Shown: positions 45,050 to 55,152, counted from the stretch's first letter. The stretch: 64,000 bases of DNA from Acinetobacter sp. ANC 4169 (GCF_002135355.1 NZ_NEGE01000002.1:206426-270425), one strand, 5' to 3'. Notes: generated from the letters alone by a model not told the origin. Program-made: numbers and translations.

Positions 45050-45637
45050 CTTCACACAGAAGTCATTCAGCCCATACAAGCTACATGGCAATGGTGGCCT
45101 AACCATTTTGCCTGGGCAGTTATTATATCCATACTCATCCATATTGTATTATTTATTGTCTTTCCTAGCGTGTGGCTTTCTTCTCATCTCAAAACGCTCC
45201 ATCTCAAAATGGTTCATCTGAATCATCCTACTGCTTATGTACAGCAAGGTCGAATATCACAGATTCTTGTTAAACAACAACAGAAAATATGGTTTGCCAA
45301 TTGTGCGTTTATGCACGAAACACTTCAGGCTGTTTGCCAGCAAAGTCCTAATAAAACACAATTCAATATGCTGCACGCCAATCTTCAATTTTTCACCCGT
45401 TCAACCTGGAATTATGCCCAGACTAAAAAACAGGTTTTTGTGCAAACCCTTGTCATTCAGGATGCTAAAACATCCAATATAATGCAATTATCTAACCCAT
45501 CGCAGCAGGATTTGCAGCAATGGCAAAGCGCAACATCTTTGCCCATTTATTTACTTAGATTCTTTATTTTATGCAATTTTTTAGGTTTAACCCTCTTATT
45601 CCTCCAAAATTTCAGGCTAAAACCACAAATTTTATAA
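45050..45637 (+). CDS. two-helix membrane protein with damaged start
   Basis: From 45050 the open frame reads LHTEVIQPIQATWQWWPNHFAWAVIISILIHIVLF, clearly coding, with a first membrane helix near residue 30 and a second at the C-terminus (YLLRFFILCNFLGLTLLF). No normal start precedes it in this frame. An ATG at 45046 sits one base out of register: removal of the A at 45049 would give ATG CTT CAC in frame. The usual software start would be the GTG at 45170, which removes the first helix. Family unknown. No partner gene is coupled. Confidence 0.5.
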   Translation, partial: LHTEVIQPIQATWQWWPNHFAWAVIISILIHIVLFIVFPSVWLSSHLKTLHLKMVHLNHPTAYVQQGRISQILVKQQQKIWFANCAFMHETLQAVCQQSPNKTQFNMLHANLQFFTRSTWNYAQTKKQVFVQTLVIQDAKTSNIMQLSNPSQQDLQQWQSATSLPIYLLRFFILCNFLGLTLLFLQNFRLKPQIL

Positions 45638-45748
45638 AATACCTTTCATCTATATCTTTTTTTAGAATAAGCAAATCAATAATCAAGACAACGTCTTATA
45701 TTAAAAAGTCATAACATATGCAGGTTTTTTGATATTTGGCATATAACC

Positions 45749-46639
45749 ATGTTTGGTCCATTGGAATTTATTTTAGCGGGTGTTTTGGTCGGTTTCTGCG
45801 TCGGGATTACAGGTGTTGGCGGCGGTTCATTAATGACCCCGATCCTGATCAGTCTCTTTAGGATCGAACCGCACATCGCAATTGGAACAGACTTGCTTTA
45901 TGCCGCCATTTCAAAATTTTGCGGTTCTATGGTTCACGCCAAAAAAATGAATATTGTCTGGCCGATTGTGATCTGGCTTGCTGTGGGCAGTATTCCGGCT
46001 TCATTTGCCACGCACTGGGTTTTAGAAAATTACCTCAGTCAATCCAGCAGCTATAAATCTGTTTTGACCATGGTGCTCGGTTTTATGCTGACCCTGACCG
46101 GTGTTTCCATCATGTTCCGCGGTCATATTGAACGCTTCTTTACCAAGTTCCGTAAAGATGAAGCTCTGGATATGACGCAGGATTTAGAAAAGGTTAATTT
46201 TCAAGCGAAAAAAAAACGTGCTTATATTGTGATTATGGGCATTGTATTGGGTGTATTCGTAACCTTATCTTCAGTGGGTGCTGGTGCATTTGGAATCATG
46301 GCATTGGTTTTGATGTTTCCTAATTTACCCATGATCCGAATTATTGGTTCAGATGTGGTCCATGCCGTGCTTTTGACTTTAGTCGCAGGTCTTGGACACA
46401 TGAGTTCCGGTAATGTAGATTTACACTTGCTCGGATGGTTATTGGTCGGTTCAATTCCTGCAATTGTGGTGGGTACTTTAATCAGTTCTCGCTTACCGGA
46501 AAAAATTATCCGTAAGATTCTCGGTATTACCCTATTCGCATTAGGCATGAATTTCATGCTTCATCCGGTAAAAGCAAAACCTGTTGAAAAACCTGCAACT
46601 GCTATGATTTTAACTGCTGAAAAATCAAACAACGGTTAA
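45749..46639 (+). CDS. sulfite exporter TauE/SafE family protein
   Basis: 296 residues, eight to nine helices. The conserved N-terminal GITGVGGGSLMTPIL block is the TauE/SafE signature, with the repeat GAGAFGIMALVL-like block in the second half. The family exports sulfite, sulfoacetate or related anions. The nearby gene content gives no substrate clue. It precedes the DAHP synthase gene by 105 bp. Confidence 0.85.
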   Translation: MFGPLEFILAGVLVGFCVGITGVGGGSLMTPILISLFRIEPHIAIGTDLLYAAISKFCGSMVHAKKMNIVWPIVIWLAVGSIPASFATHWVLENYLSQSSSYKSVLTMVLGFMLTLTGVSIMFRGHIERFFTKFRKDEALDMTQDLEKVNFQAKKKRAYIVIMGIVLGVFVTLSSVGAGAFGIMALVLMFPNLPMIRIIGSDVVHAVLLTLVAGLGHMSSGNVDLHLLGWLLVGSIPAIVVGTLISSRLPEKIIRKILGITLFALGMNFMLHPVKAKPVEKPATAMILTAEKSNNG

Positions 46640-46744
46640 ACTATCTATGCGATTAATCGGTTTTTTTCACGGATTTATTGGTGTTTTGTATAGCAACTCA
46701 CTGCTGAAATCGTGTTATATTCAGGCTACTAAAAAAACTCTTGT

Positions 46745-47857
46745 ATGATCAAACCAGTGACGGCAATGAATACACTACAGTCAAAACCTATTACACAATC
46801 TGACATCGATGACGTGAATGTACAAAGCATTCAGCCTCTTGTAACTCCTGCTGAATTAAAAAAAGAGTTGCCTTTGACTGAACAGGCTTATCAAACCGTC
46901 CTGAAAGGTCGTGAAACGATTCGCAATATTCTGGATGGTAAAGATAACCGTCTATTTGTAGTGATTGGTCCTTGTTCAATTCATGACACTGTGGCTGCTC
47001 ATGAGTATGCTGATCGTCTCAAAGTTTTGAGCGAAAAAGTTAAAGATAGCCTATATATCGTGATGCGTGTTTATTTTGAAAAACCGCGTACCACTGTAGG
47101 CTGGAAAGGTTTAATCAATGACCCGGACATGAATGACTCTTTCAACATTGAAAAAGGTCTTCGCATTGGCCGTCAGCTTTTAGTTGAATTGAATGAAAAA
47201 GGATTGCCATGTGCTACTGAAGCACTCGATCCAAACTCACCACAATATTATCAAGATCTTATTTCATGGTCAGCGATTGGTGCACGTACCACCGAAAGCC
47301 AGACGCATCGTGAAATGTCTTCAGGTTTATCTTCACCTGTAGGTTTCAAAAATGGTACTGATGGCGGCTTAACCGTTGCAACCAATGCCATGCAATCGGT
47401 TAAACATGGTCACAGCTTCCTTGGCCTGAATGACCAGGGACAGGTTTCCGTGATTCGTACCAGCGGTAACCAATATGCACACGTCGTGCTTCGTGGCGGT
47501 AACGGCAAACCGAACTACGATGCAGGTTCTGTTGCAGACGCTGAAAATGCCTTGGCCAAAGCTAAAGTCAGCAACAAAATCATGATTGATGCTAGCCATG
47601 CCAATTCCAACAAAGACCCGTACTTGCAACCGCTGGTATTGAAAAATATCACTGAACAAATTCAGGATGGCAACAAGTCTATTGTCGGTATTATGGTAGA
47701 AAGTCATCTGAAAGGTGGTCGCCAGGATATTCCTGAAAATCTGGATGATCTTGAATACGGCAAATCAGTGACTGATGGCTGTATCGATTGGGAAACTACA
47801 GAAAAGGCCCTACTCGACATGCACGAAGCATTAAAAAACGTTTTACCAAATCGCTAA
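46745..47857 (+). CDS. 3-deoxy-7-phosphoheptulonate synthase, class I
   Basis: 370 residues, class I (AroG/AroF/AroH-type) DAHP synthase. FVVIGPCSIHD, RVYFEKPRTTVGWKGLINDP and IMIDASHANSNKD are the phosphoenolpyruvate, erythrose-4-phosphate and metal-site blocks. It begins the shikimate pathway. Which amino acid controls it cannot be read safely, so no symbol is given. An ATG at 46766 is an alternative start. A strong terminator follows. Confidence 0.92.
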   Translation: MIKPVTAMNTLQSKPITQSDIDDVNVQSIQPLVTPAELKKELPLTEQAYQTVLKGRETIRNILDGKDNRLFVVIGPCSIHDTVAAHEYADRLKVLSEKVKDSLYIVMRVYFEKPRTTVGWKGLINDPDMNDSFNIEKGLRIGRQLLVELNEKGLPCATEALDPNSPQYYQDLISWSAIGARTTESQTHREMSSGLSSPVGFKNGTDGGLTVATNAMQSVKHGHSFLGLNDQGQVSVIRTSGNQYAHVVLRGGNGKPNYDAGSVADAENALAKAKVSNKIMIDASHANSNKDPYLQPLVLKNITEQIQDGNKSIVGIMVESHLKGGRQDIPENLDDLEYGKSVTDGCIDWETTEKALLDMHEALKNVLPNR

Positions 47858-47862
47858 GAGCT

Positions 47863-47892
47863 AAAACGCCATCTAAACAGATGGCGTTTCTA
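47863..47892 (+). terminator. intrinsic terminator
   Basis: AAACGCCATCT/AGATGGCGTTT with a 4-base AAAC loop, 7 bp after the DAHP synthase stop. Confidence 0.85.
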
Positions 47893-47919
47893 CTTTAACC
47901 TTAGGAAAAATTTTATCTT

Positions 47920-48444
47920 ATGAATGAAATTGAAAATGCACTCAGTCATATCGAAAATTTCCAGTTTATTCACGAGCATCTATTCACTTCTGCCCAGCCT
48001 ACAGCAGAACAGCTCAAGCTGATTAAAGAATATGGGATTACCACCATTGTAAATCTGGCATTGTCTGATGCCGAGCCGCATTTAGATCATGAAGATAAAA
48101 TTTGTCTGGATTTGGGCTTAAATTATATTCAATTTCCCATTTCTCCAGAAACGCCTTCTGATGATCAATGTTTACTGGTATTAGACCTGCTCAGTCATTT
48201 AGTACAGCAACAGATGGTATGGGTGCATTGTGCCACCAATTACCATGTCAGCAGTTTGATGTATTTATATCGCCAATATTATATGGATATGGGCATGCCC
48301 ACTGCGCAAGAGCTGATGCACAGCATTTGGGAACCGAATGAAACCTGGACCGGTTTAATCCATGCAGTAGCCCTACAACTTCAAGGCCGTAAAGCTACCC
48401 AGGAATTACAACAGTCGCTGATCCATCCCGATCATTTTGCCTGA
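47920..48444 (+). CDS. tyrosine-phosphatase-fold protein with altered P-loop
   Basis: 174 residues starting [36 protein letters not shown], the entry of the DSP/BLH-phosphatase-like family. The active-site loop reads [11 protein letters not shown]. Relatives I recall have VHC..NYRVS, so the phosphate-binding Arg appears to be His here. The Cys remains. Catalysis could be weak or lost. The last bases overlap ispF, which is convergent, by 13 bp. Confidence 0.7.
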   Translation: MNEIENALSHIENFQFIHEHLFTSAQPTAEQLKLIKEYGITTIVNLALSDAEPHLDHEDKICLDLGLNYIQFPISPETPSDDQCLLVLDLLSHLVQQQMVWVHCATNYHVSSLMYLYRQYYMDMGMPTAQELMHSIWEPNETWTGLIHAVALQLQGRKATQELQQSLIHPDHFA

Positions 48445-48932
48445 TGTGAAACCAGCACCGTTGCCATCGATAGAATTCCTTCCTGACGTCCGGTAAAACC
48501 TAACTTTTCGGTGGTGGTTGCCTTAACACTAATCTGGGTAACATCCACATTCAGAACATCTGCAATACTCTGGCGCATTTCCAGATTATGCTTAGCCAGT
48601 TTTGGACGCTCACAGGCAACCGTGATATCGGCATTATTCAGCACATAACCGCGATCTAAAATCAGCTGGTAAACATGTTTAAGCAATACCCGACTGTCTG
48701 CGCCCTTAAATTTTGCATCGGTATCAGGAAAATGCTGCCCGATATCGCCCAGAGCCAAAGCACCCAATAAGGCATCACACAAAGCATGTAATACCACATC
48801 ACCATCCGAATGTGCTTTTAAGCCATGCGTATGCGGAATTTTAACACCCGCCAAAGTGACAAAGTCACCTTCTTCAAAGGCGTGTACATCCATTCCCTGA
48901 CCAATTCGAATTTGTGCAACCACGTTAAGCAT
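48432..48932 (-). CDS. ispF: 2-C-methyl-D-erythritol 2,4-cyclodiphosphate synthase
   Basis: 166 residues with [59 protein letters not shown], the complete IspF metal and nucleotide region. It carries out the fifth step of the MEP isoprenoid pathway in the cytoplasm as a trimer. It is usually next to ispD; here it is not, and no partner is coupled. Confidence 0.94.
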   Translation of the reverse strand: MLNVVAQIRIGQGMDVHAFEEGDFVTLAGVKIPHTHGLKAHSDGDVVLHALCDALLGALALGDIGQHFPDTDAKFKGADSRVLLKHVYQLILDRGYVLNNADITVACERPKLAKHNLEMRQSIADVLNVDVTQISVKATTTEKLGFTGRQEGILSMATVLVSHQAK

Positions 48933-49022
48933 CCTTAAGAAATAAATGATTGAGATGTTGTATTCACGCTTTCTATTTCGCTATAGTTACAGCAGCGCAA
49001 CATAGTGAAATTATAAGCGATC

Positions 49023-49673
49023 ATGCTGGTGAATACCGATATTAATCTCATTAAAACATTAAGCACATTATTCAGTATTGGCTGTTTGTGCTCAACCATG
49101 ACTTTTGCTCAAGGCATCGATTGTTCTGATCCAAATACGTCATTCTTGAAGAAAATTTGTGCCGATAATTTTACTGAATCACGAGAAAAGCTAACTAACC
49201 ACTATGTCACGGCTTTTTTAGTCAGTGATGCACCTGTTCGCCTCCTAGAAGATACCCACAATTTATGGTTTAAGCGTTTACAGCAATGTAAAACGCTGGA
49301 CTGTTATACGCAACAATTTGAAATACGGATTGAGGATCTTAATTTTTACACCTCATTGAACCAGAGTCTGACCAACCATTATTTGAAATTTGAAAATGGC
49401 CAATTTGCCAGTCAGCCTGTACATTTACAGGTACATCAGCTCACCAAAGATAAAATTAAAATTGAAGGCATTGCCTACCGCAATCCAAACAATAAATTAG
49501 AAACGCAAACCATTCCTTTTTTGGCTTACACCACGGCTGACCAGAAAAGTGAGATTACCGATAATGAACACGATTGCAAATATCATTTCGATTTTAACAA
49601 GGCGATTTTATCGGTGAAAACAGAACAGAAAGGCTGTGAGCGTTTTGCGGGTATATACCGGCTTTATGATTAA
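49023..49673 (+). CDS. exported hypothetical protein, LprI-like N-terminus
   Basis: 216 residues with a signal peptide ending MTFAQG. The mature protein begins IDCSDPNTSFLKKICADNF and continues to LWFKRLQQCKTLDCYTQQFEIRIEDL, the Cys-spaced pattern of DUF1311/LprI-like domains. The C-terminal half is beta-rich with two more Cys (HDCKYHF, QKGCERFAG). Periplasmic location is expected. LprI proteins inhibit lysozyme, but this assignment is tentative. Confidence 0.7.
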   Translation: MLVNTDINLIKTLSTLFSIGCLCSTMTFAQGIDCSDPNTSFLKKICADNFTESREKLTNHYVTAFLVSDAPVRLLEDTHNLWFKRLQQCKTLDCYTQQFEIRIEDLNFYTSLNQSLTNHYLKFENGQFASQPVHLQVHQLTKDKIKIEGIAYRNPNNKLETQTIPFLAYTTADQKSEITDNEHDCKYHFDFNKAILSVKTEQKGCERFAGIYRLYD

Positions 49674-49692
49674 AAATTTTCTTAAGTTATTA

Positions 49693-49722
49693 AAAACAGA
49701 GGCATCATGCCTCTGTTTTTTT
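49693..49722. terminator. intrinsic terminator
   Basis: AACAGAGGCAT/ATGCCTCTGTT hairpin followed by eight T, 20 bp after the previous stop. It lies between convergent genes. Confidence 0.85.
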
Positions 49723-49797
49723 TATTTAAAAGATTCAATTACTTTAATTGCCTAACCAAATGGCTTTTATCCTCTAAAATTCATTTATCTTAATAAC

Positions 49798-51042
49798 TCA
49801 AACAGGATGCTGCGATGCGACTTGCTGACTAATCATCACTGCTGTAGCCGCGGACAAAGTCCAACCTAAATGGCCATGTCCAGTATTATAAAAAACCCGT
49901 TCACGTTTCCCGCGGCGTACAATCGGCATCATATTGGGCATCATCGGACGTAAACCTGCCCACGGCACTACATCTTCAGTGGTAATATCAAAGTTCTTGT
50001 TCACCCAGTCGGTCAATGGCTGAATACGGTCAGCACGAATATCACGGTTATAACCATTAAATTCAGCAGTTCCGGCAACACGTAAACGGTCCGCGCCTAA
50101 ACGTGAGGAAACGATTTTAGCGCTTTCATCCAGCAAGCTGACCCAAGGCGCATTTTTGACACTTTCTTCATCATTCAGATTCAACGTAATTGAATAACCT
50201 TTTACTGGATATACATTGACCCGATCACCCAATAAATTTGCCAAATGATAACTTCCAACACCGCCACAAACCACCACAGCATCGGCTTCCAGCGATTCCA
50301 TCACAGCTGCATCTGAATGCATGTTTTCATTACTGGCATGGTAAAGCACAGTGACGCCTTTTTTATGGTGTTTTACGTCCATCACTTCCGTGCCAAACAG
50401 GTATTTCACCCCATACTTTTCAGAGGCTTCAGCCAAACCTTTGGTGAATTTATGGATATCGCCAGTCGCATCTCCAGGGCAATAAAAACCGCCGTAATAA
50501 TCTCCCTTTAAACTGGGCTCTATGCTTTTAATTTCCTCTGGTGTTACTGCAATTCTTTCCAAACCACCATTGATCAGTAAAGTATTCACCCGAGTCGCTA
50601 CTTCATAATCCAGTTTGCTATGGTAAAAATGTAGAATGCCGCGTTTTTCCAGATCAAACTGAATATTTTCCTGTTCAGCAATAGCGAATAAACGTTCACG
50701 TGCCAATAAAGCCATTCTTACCGTATCGCGGGTATTGGTTTCATAATGTTTGATATTGCCGACAAATTCCATCAACCAGCCATATTTATGCAAATCAAAT
50801 GAAGGATTGAGTAATAATGGGGCATTTTTATTGGACATCCACTTAATACCTTTCAGTACTGTGGCTTTTTGGTTCCAGACCTCTGCATTGCAGGCGGAAA
50901 GTTGTCCGCCATTGGCAAATGAAGTCTCCATGGCGGGATACAAATGCTTATCCAAAACCGTGACTTTATAACCTAAATTGGCGAGTTCGTAGGCAGTGGT
51001 AACACCGGTAATGCCTGATCCAATCACAACGATATGACACAT
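49798..51042 (-). CDS. dadA: D-amino acid dehydrogenase-like FAD oxidoreductase
   Basis: 414 residues of the DadA/glycine-oxidase family: GSGITGVTTAYELANLGYKVTVLDKH (FAD site), SFANGGQLSACNAEVWNQ, GWLMEFVGN and near the end WAGLRPMMPNMMPIV and GHGHLGWTLS. It removes amino groups from D-amino acids or glycine-type substrates, passing electrons to the quinone pool. A tandem glycine riboswitch lies in its leader, so glycine or a related compound controls it. No alanine racemase gene is next to it, unlike dadAX. Confidence 0.85.
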   Translation of the reverse strand: MCHIVVIGSGITGVTTAYELANLGYKVTVLDKHLYPAMETSFANGGQLSACNAEVWNQKATVLKGIKWMSNKNAPLLLNPSFDLHKYGWLMEFVGNIKHYETNTRDTVRMALLARERLFAIAEQENIQFDLEKRGILHFYHSKLDYEVATRVNTLLINGGLERIAVTPEEIKSIEPSLKGDYYGGFYCPGDATGDIHKFTKGLAEASEKYGVKYLFGTEVMDVKHHKKGVTVLYHASNENMHSDAAVMESLEADAVVVCGGVGSYHLANLLGDRVNVYPVKGYSITLNLNDEESVKNAPWVSLLDESAKIVSSRLGADRLRVAGTAEFNGYNRDIRADRIQPLTDWVNKNFDITTEDVVPWAGLRPMMPNMMPIVRRGKRERVFYNTGHGHLGWTLSAATAVMISQQVASQHPV

Positions 51043-51077
51043 AGCACACTCCTTGGAAATGTAGATCTACATTTCTA

Positions 51078-51275
51078 TGCGCCCCATCTGTCATTGATAC
51101 CTGAGAGCTTCGATCATGACGCTAAAATTAACGCTGACCATCCCCTTCGGTGAGCATATTGGCTGAATATGCTTCTCTCCAGATTTTTGAAATTATTACA
51201 GTCCTTTTGCCTGAGAGTTTCCGGGGTCGTTGCTCCTTCGGCGTGTTCACAGAAGAACATCTCTCCTGCAATAAT
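51078..51275 (-). ncRNA. tandem glycine riboswitch (gcvT type)
   Basis: On the minus strand two aptamers follow each other. The first runs from GGAGAG near 51266 to CTCTCAGG near 51210. The second runs from GGAGAG near 51180 to CTCTCAGG near 51100. Each contains the glycine-aptamer core CCGAAGG (51235-51242 and 51143-51150). The linker is short. It ends about 40 bp before the dadA-like start. Tandem aptamers usually turn on catabolic genes when glycine is plentiful. Confidence 0.9.
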
Positions 51276-51465
51276 TACTTATCTTAATATGAGCAATTTT
51301 TATACCATGCGCGAGCACTAAATTCATTTATTTGTTAATTCCTGTTATTTAAATATAAATAAATAAATTTTTCAGAAATTTAAAATTAAATCAATTCAGT
51401 TAAGTGATTTAGATTAGGCTATTTTCTGGATAGTTTGCACGGTGTAAATCTCTCCTATACTTCAC

Positions 51466-51999
51466 TTAAGAAACAGACTTGGACATATGCTGTAATTGTA
51501 AATCAATCAATGGCTGCCCCACATTGGCATCAAGCGGATAAGACTCAACATATGCTGTTTTTGAATAGCCACAGCGTTCATAATATTCAATCAGCTCTGT
51601 TCTGGCATCCAGTACATACATTTCATAACTGATCAAAGTTGGACAAATTGAGAATGCTTGTTGTTCAGCATATGCTAAAACTTGCTTCCCAATGCCTTGA
51701 TTTTGCCACTGCGAGTGAACACAAAAAGTGCCTATTTCAACGGCATTTTGCTGAAAGGTTAGACCAATACATGCCACTAAAGCAGGTTCTAAATCCTCAA
51801 TCATTTCAGCAACAAATAGAGAAAAATTCTGCTGATTCAGACTCTCCAATAACTGCTGATGATTGATTCGATCTCCCGCGACAATTTCCTGTTCACTGGT
51901 CCAGCTTAAACCTGTATTGGTGCGATATGCCTGATTGATCAAAGCAACTAGGCTTTCAACGTCACTGGCATTTGCCAGTCTATATTTTAATGGCTGCAT
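51466..51999 (-). CDS. GNAT family acetyltransferase
   Basis: 177 residues with a GNAT fold: N-terminal YRLANASDVESLVALINQAYR, central strand FVAEMIEDLEPALVACIGL, and the acetyl-CoA loop WQNQGIGKQVLAYAEQQA. The substrate is unknown. It stands alone between terminators. Confidence 0.8.
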   Translation of the reverse strand: MQPLKYRLANASDVESLVALINQAYRTNTGLSWTSEQEIVAGDRINHQQLLESLNQQNFSLFVAEMIEDLEPALVACIGLTFQQNAVEIGTFCVHSQWQNQGIGKQVLAYAEQQAFSICPTLISYEMYVLDARTELIEYYERCGYSKTAYVESYPLDANVGQPLIDLQLQHMSKSVS

Positions 52000-52068
52000 T
52001 ATTCTTCTAAAAAATTGAATTTAAAGAAAATTATCACAAAGTATCATCAAATAATATTCTATCCATAA

Positions 52069-52097
52069 AAAAACCAGACTTAAAGTCTGGTTTTTTT
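52069..52097. terminator. intrinsic terminator
   Basis: AAACCAGAC/GTCTGGTTT hairpin with A and T runs on both sides, in the gap between the GNAT gene and aroC. It follows the aroC stop on its strand. Confidence 0.8.
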
Positions 52098-52134
52098 ATC
52101 ATTAAAGCTCTTAACCTTAACGAGTTACTTCGGT

Positions 52135-53220
52135 TTAAATCGGTGCAAACGGCGCAACCACATCGGCATTTTGTGCACGATGGCGCATAAAATGATCCAT
52201 CAGTACAATTGCAAACATGGCTTCAGCAATTGGAGTTGCACGCACGCCCACGCAAGGGTCATGCCGACCTTTGGTCAATACGTCCGTATCTTCACGCTGA
52301 ATGTTAATGGTTTTACCCGGAGTCGTGATACTAGCAGTCGGTTTCAAAGCAATCGCGACACGAATGGTTTGACCACTTGAGATGCCGCCCAAAATACCGC
52401 CTGCATGATTGGCCAGGAAACCTTCTGTAGTGAGTTCATCACGAGACTCATGACCAAACTGTTCTGCAACCGCAAAACCATCACCAATTTCCACGCCTTT
52501 CACCGCATTGATGCTCATCATGGCATGCGCAATATCTGCATCCAGACGGTCAAATACCGGCTCACCCCAACCCACAGGCACATTCTCGGCCAGAATTTCC
52601 AGCTTCGCACCACAGCTTGTACCTTGTTCACGAAGTGACGTTACTAAAGCTTCAAAACGTGGCACGGCATCGATATCACCACAGAAAAACGGATTGTTTG
52701 GAACTTCATTCCAATCTAGTTTTTCGGTTTTTTCTGTACCAATTTGTGTGACATGACCACGAATCACGATACCAAACTTTTCAGCCAGATATTTTTTCGC
52801 AATTGCACCCGCAGCTACACGCATTGCAGTTTCACGCGCGCTTGAACGACCGCCACCACGGTAATCACGGAAACCATACTTTTGGGTATAGGTATAATCG
52901 GCATGACCGGGACGGAAAGTTTGCGCAATATTGCCATAATCTTTCGATTTCTGGTCGGTATTGCGAATCAATAAACCAATTGATGTACCTGTGGTTTTAC
53001 CCTCAAATACACCAGAAATAATTTCGACTTCGTCCGGCTCTTTACGCTGCGTTGCAAACTTGGAGGTACCCGGTTTGCGACGGTCTAAATCTTTTTGTAA
53101 ATCTGCTTCAGTCAGTTCGATCCCTGGCGGTACACCATCGACAATCGCCATGAGACCAACACCATGAGATTCACCGCAAGTCGTTACACGGAACAGTTGT
53201 CCAATACTATTACCCGCCAT
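52135..53220 (-). CDS. aroC: chorismate synthase
   Basis: 361 residues from the ATG at 53220, chosen because AGGAG lies 7 bases upstream; a GTG at 53226 would add two residues. Signatures [34 protein letters not shown] and GHESRDELT are the flavin and EPSP sites. It makes chorismate with reduced FMN. It follows prmB by 12 bp and forms an operon with it, as in many proteobacteria. Confidence 0.95.
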   Translation of the reverse strand: MAGNSIGQLFRVTTCGESHGVGLMAIVDGVPPGIELTEADLQKDLDRRKPGTSKFATQRKEPDEVEIISGVFEGKTTGTSIGLLIRNTDQKSKDYGNIAQTFRPGHADYTYTQKYGFRDYRGGGRSSARETAMRVAAGAIAKKYLAEKFGIVIRGHVTQIGTEKTEKLDWNEVPNNPFFCGDIDAVPRFEALVTSLREQGTSCGAKLEILAENVPVGWGEPVFDRLDADIAHAMMSINAVKGVEIGDGFAVAEQFGHESRDELTTEGFLANHAGGILGGISSGQTIRVAIALKPTASITTPGKTINIQREDTDVLTKGRHDPCVGVRATPIAEAMFAIVLMDHFMRHRAQNADVVAPFAPI

Positions 53221-53232
53221 GTTCACAACTCC

Positions 53233-54243
53233 TTATGCTTGAACAGATTTTTCAAATAAATCACGGTATTTACGGCACTGCTCTGCGGTTAAAGCAAAGA
53301 TACCCGAACCACCTTTTTGGAAAGTTAACCAATGGAAATCAACAGTATTAAAGTTCTGTTTCATTGCCCATTCAGAATTCCCCACTTCAATGACAATTAA
53401 ACCATCTTCAGTCAAGTAATCCGCGGCTTGAGCCAACATTTTACGAACCAAGTCTAAACCGTCTTGACCTGCAGCAAGTGCAAGTTCTGGCTCATGTAAA
53501 AATTCAGCCGGTAAATCTGCCATATCTTCAGCATCGACATACGGTGGATTCGATACGATTAAATCATATTGATTTTCAGCAGGAATTTTTGCAAATAAAT
53601 CTGATTCCATCAATGCAACCTGATATTGCATATTGTGATGTTCAGCATTAATCGACGCTACTTCTAAAGCTTCTTTAGAAATATCTGTGGCATCCACTTC
53701 AGACTCAGGGAATGCATAAGCCAAAGCAATCGCAATACAGCCTGAACCGGTACACATGTCTAAAATACGACGCGGAGTTTGTGGCTGATCATTTTCCGGA
53801 AGATTATTCAAAGCTTCACGCATCTGGCCATGTTCATCCAGACAGTAAGGTGCAAAGCATTGATTGATCAATTCTGCAATCGGTGAACGCGGAATCAGTA
53901 CACGTTCATCAACATAAAACGGTTTACCACAGAAATAAGCCAGATTTAACAAATAAGAGGTTGGCACTTTTTCATTGATACGACGTTCCAGCAAGCTGAT
54001 AAATTCTGCTTTTTCGCTTGGCAGTAATTTCGCATCTAAAATTTCTGGATTGGCATTCCAGTCCAATGCCAGTGTTTGAAGCACTAAAGCCGAGCTTTCA
54101 GCAAAAAAGTCTTCTGTACCTTGACCTAAGTGTGCATCGTATTGACGTAGAGCTGAAACACCAAAACGGATAAAATCGCGAATTGTGCTTAGGTTTTCAG
54201 CGGCTTCCTGTAAATGTTCAGGGCTAATAGTCAGTTGATCCAC
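53233..54243 (-). CDS. prmB: ribosomal protein L3 (uL3) glutamine methyltransferase
   Basis: 336 residues with the N-terminal helical domain, SAM motif DMCTGSGCIAIALAYAFP, then ATDIS and the catalytic NPPY in SNPPYVDAEDMADLP. This is the HemK-like methyltransferase PrmB that methylates Gln150 of uL3. It lies upstream of aroC on the same strand. Confidence 0.93.
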   Translation of the reverse strand: MDQLTISPEHLQEAAENLSTIRDFIRFGVSALRQYDAHLGQGTEDFFAESSALVLQTLALDWNANPEILDAKLLPSEKAEFISLLERRINEKVPTSYLLNLAYFCGKPFYVDERVLIPRSPIAELINQCFAPYCLDEHGQMREALNNLPENDQPQTPRRILDMCTGSGCIAIALAYAFPESEVDATDISKEALEVASINAEHHNMQYQVALMESDLFAKIPAENQYDLIVSNPPYVDAEDMADLPAEFLHEPELALAAGQDGLDLVRKMLAQAADYLTEDGLIVIEVGNSEWAMKQNFNTVDFHWLTFQKGGSGIFALTAEQCRKYRDLFEKSVQA

Positions 54244-54522
54244 TTAAGGCATCTCCAAGGTCAATTTTTAAAACGCCTTATGATACCTTGTTTTGCGGGT
54301 TTTTATTAGCCTTTTCATGCAAAGCAAAGTGATAAAAGATGATTTTCATCACAATGCAAACTTCCTTGCTAAGTAAATGAGAAATTGTTAATTACCGCCC
54401 TATTCCCTATACACAAAATAACCAAACTAAATTTGGCTTGGTTTAAAATTTATTAAATTGAAAGCTGGGGAATTACCCCAATATAGTTGCCATCGAATTG
54501 ATGGTTAATGGTGATGAGATAG

Positions 54523-54828
54523 ATGAGCTACCAACATAATAACTTAATGGCAATGCGCCAAAACTACTGGAATGATACCGATTCTGCACAGGTACAGAAC
54601 GAAAAAAAATTCTTTCAACAAACTTTGCTTGAACACGCCATACATAGCAGCCCTTCTGAAGATGATGCAAAATATCTTTTTTTTAGTTTACCCAGCATCA
54701 TTATCGTTAAAGGCTATGCACTTGGTTTTCAGCATGATGCAGTTCAAGCCATGATTTTTAAACATATTCAAGACAATAAAGATTTATTAAAGCAAAAAGG
54801 CGATATTAAAATTCAATTTCGGATGTAA
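54523..54828 (+). CDS. hypothetical protein
   Basis: 101 residues, not recognised. It begins MSYQHNNLMAMRQNYWNDTDS, has a hydrophobic strand FSLPSIIIVKGYALGF in the middle and a Lys-rich end (KDLLKQKGDIKIQFRM). No signal peptide. The 279-bp gap upstream contains a short GGGG-AATTA-CCCC hairpin and no gene. It stands before the DyP relic. Confidence 0.55.
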   Translation: MSYQHNNLMAMRQNYWNDTDSAQVQNEKKFFQQTLLEHAIHSSPSEDDAKYLFFSLPSIIIVKGYALGFQHDAVQAMIFKHIQDNKDLLKQKGDIKIQFRM

Positions 54829-54872
54829 ATATGGATTCGTCTTTTGGAAGCCATTTCCTACGCTAAAATATC

Positions 54873-55144
54873 TATATTTCCCATTTAATCATAGAAGATT
54901 ACGAAGGCGAAGAAATGGAAATTTTACGTCATTCTCTTCCTTATGGAGACGGTCGGGGTGACCAAGGTTTATTCTTTATTGCCTATACCAAAAACTTAAG
55001 CATTATCGATCATATGTTGGAACATATGTTTGGCACAGCTGGCGATGGGATTCACGACCGTTGCTGCACTTTGTAACACCAATGGATGGTGCATATTACT
55101 TTGCACCTAGTGAAGAGTTATTGGAAGAAGTTTTGGAAGGGTAA
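54873..55144 (+). pseudogene. 3' relic of a DyP-type peroxidase gene (copy 1)
   Basis: The frame before the break reads YISHLIIEDYEGEEMEILRHS, then LPYGDGRGDQGLFFIAYTKNLSIIDHMLEHMFGTAGDGIHDR, which matches the C-terminal third of dye-decolorising peroxidases. It then shifts: one T is missing near 55061, and the correct reading LLHFVTPMDGAYYFAPSEELLEEVLEG continues in another frame to the stop at 55144. The 5' two-thirds are absent. A hairpin terminator follows at 55153. Confidence 0.75.
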
Positions 55145-55152
55145 ATAATAAG

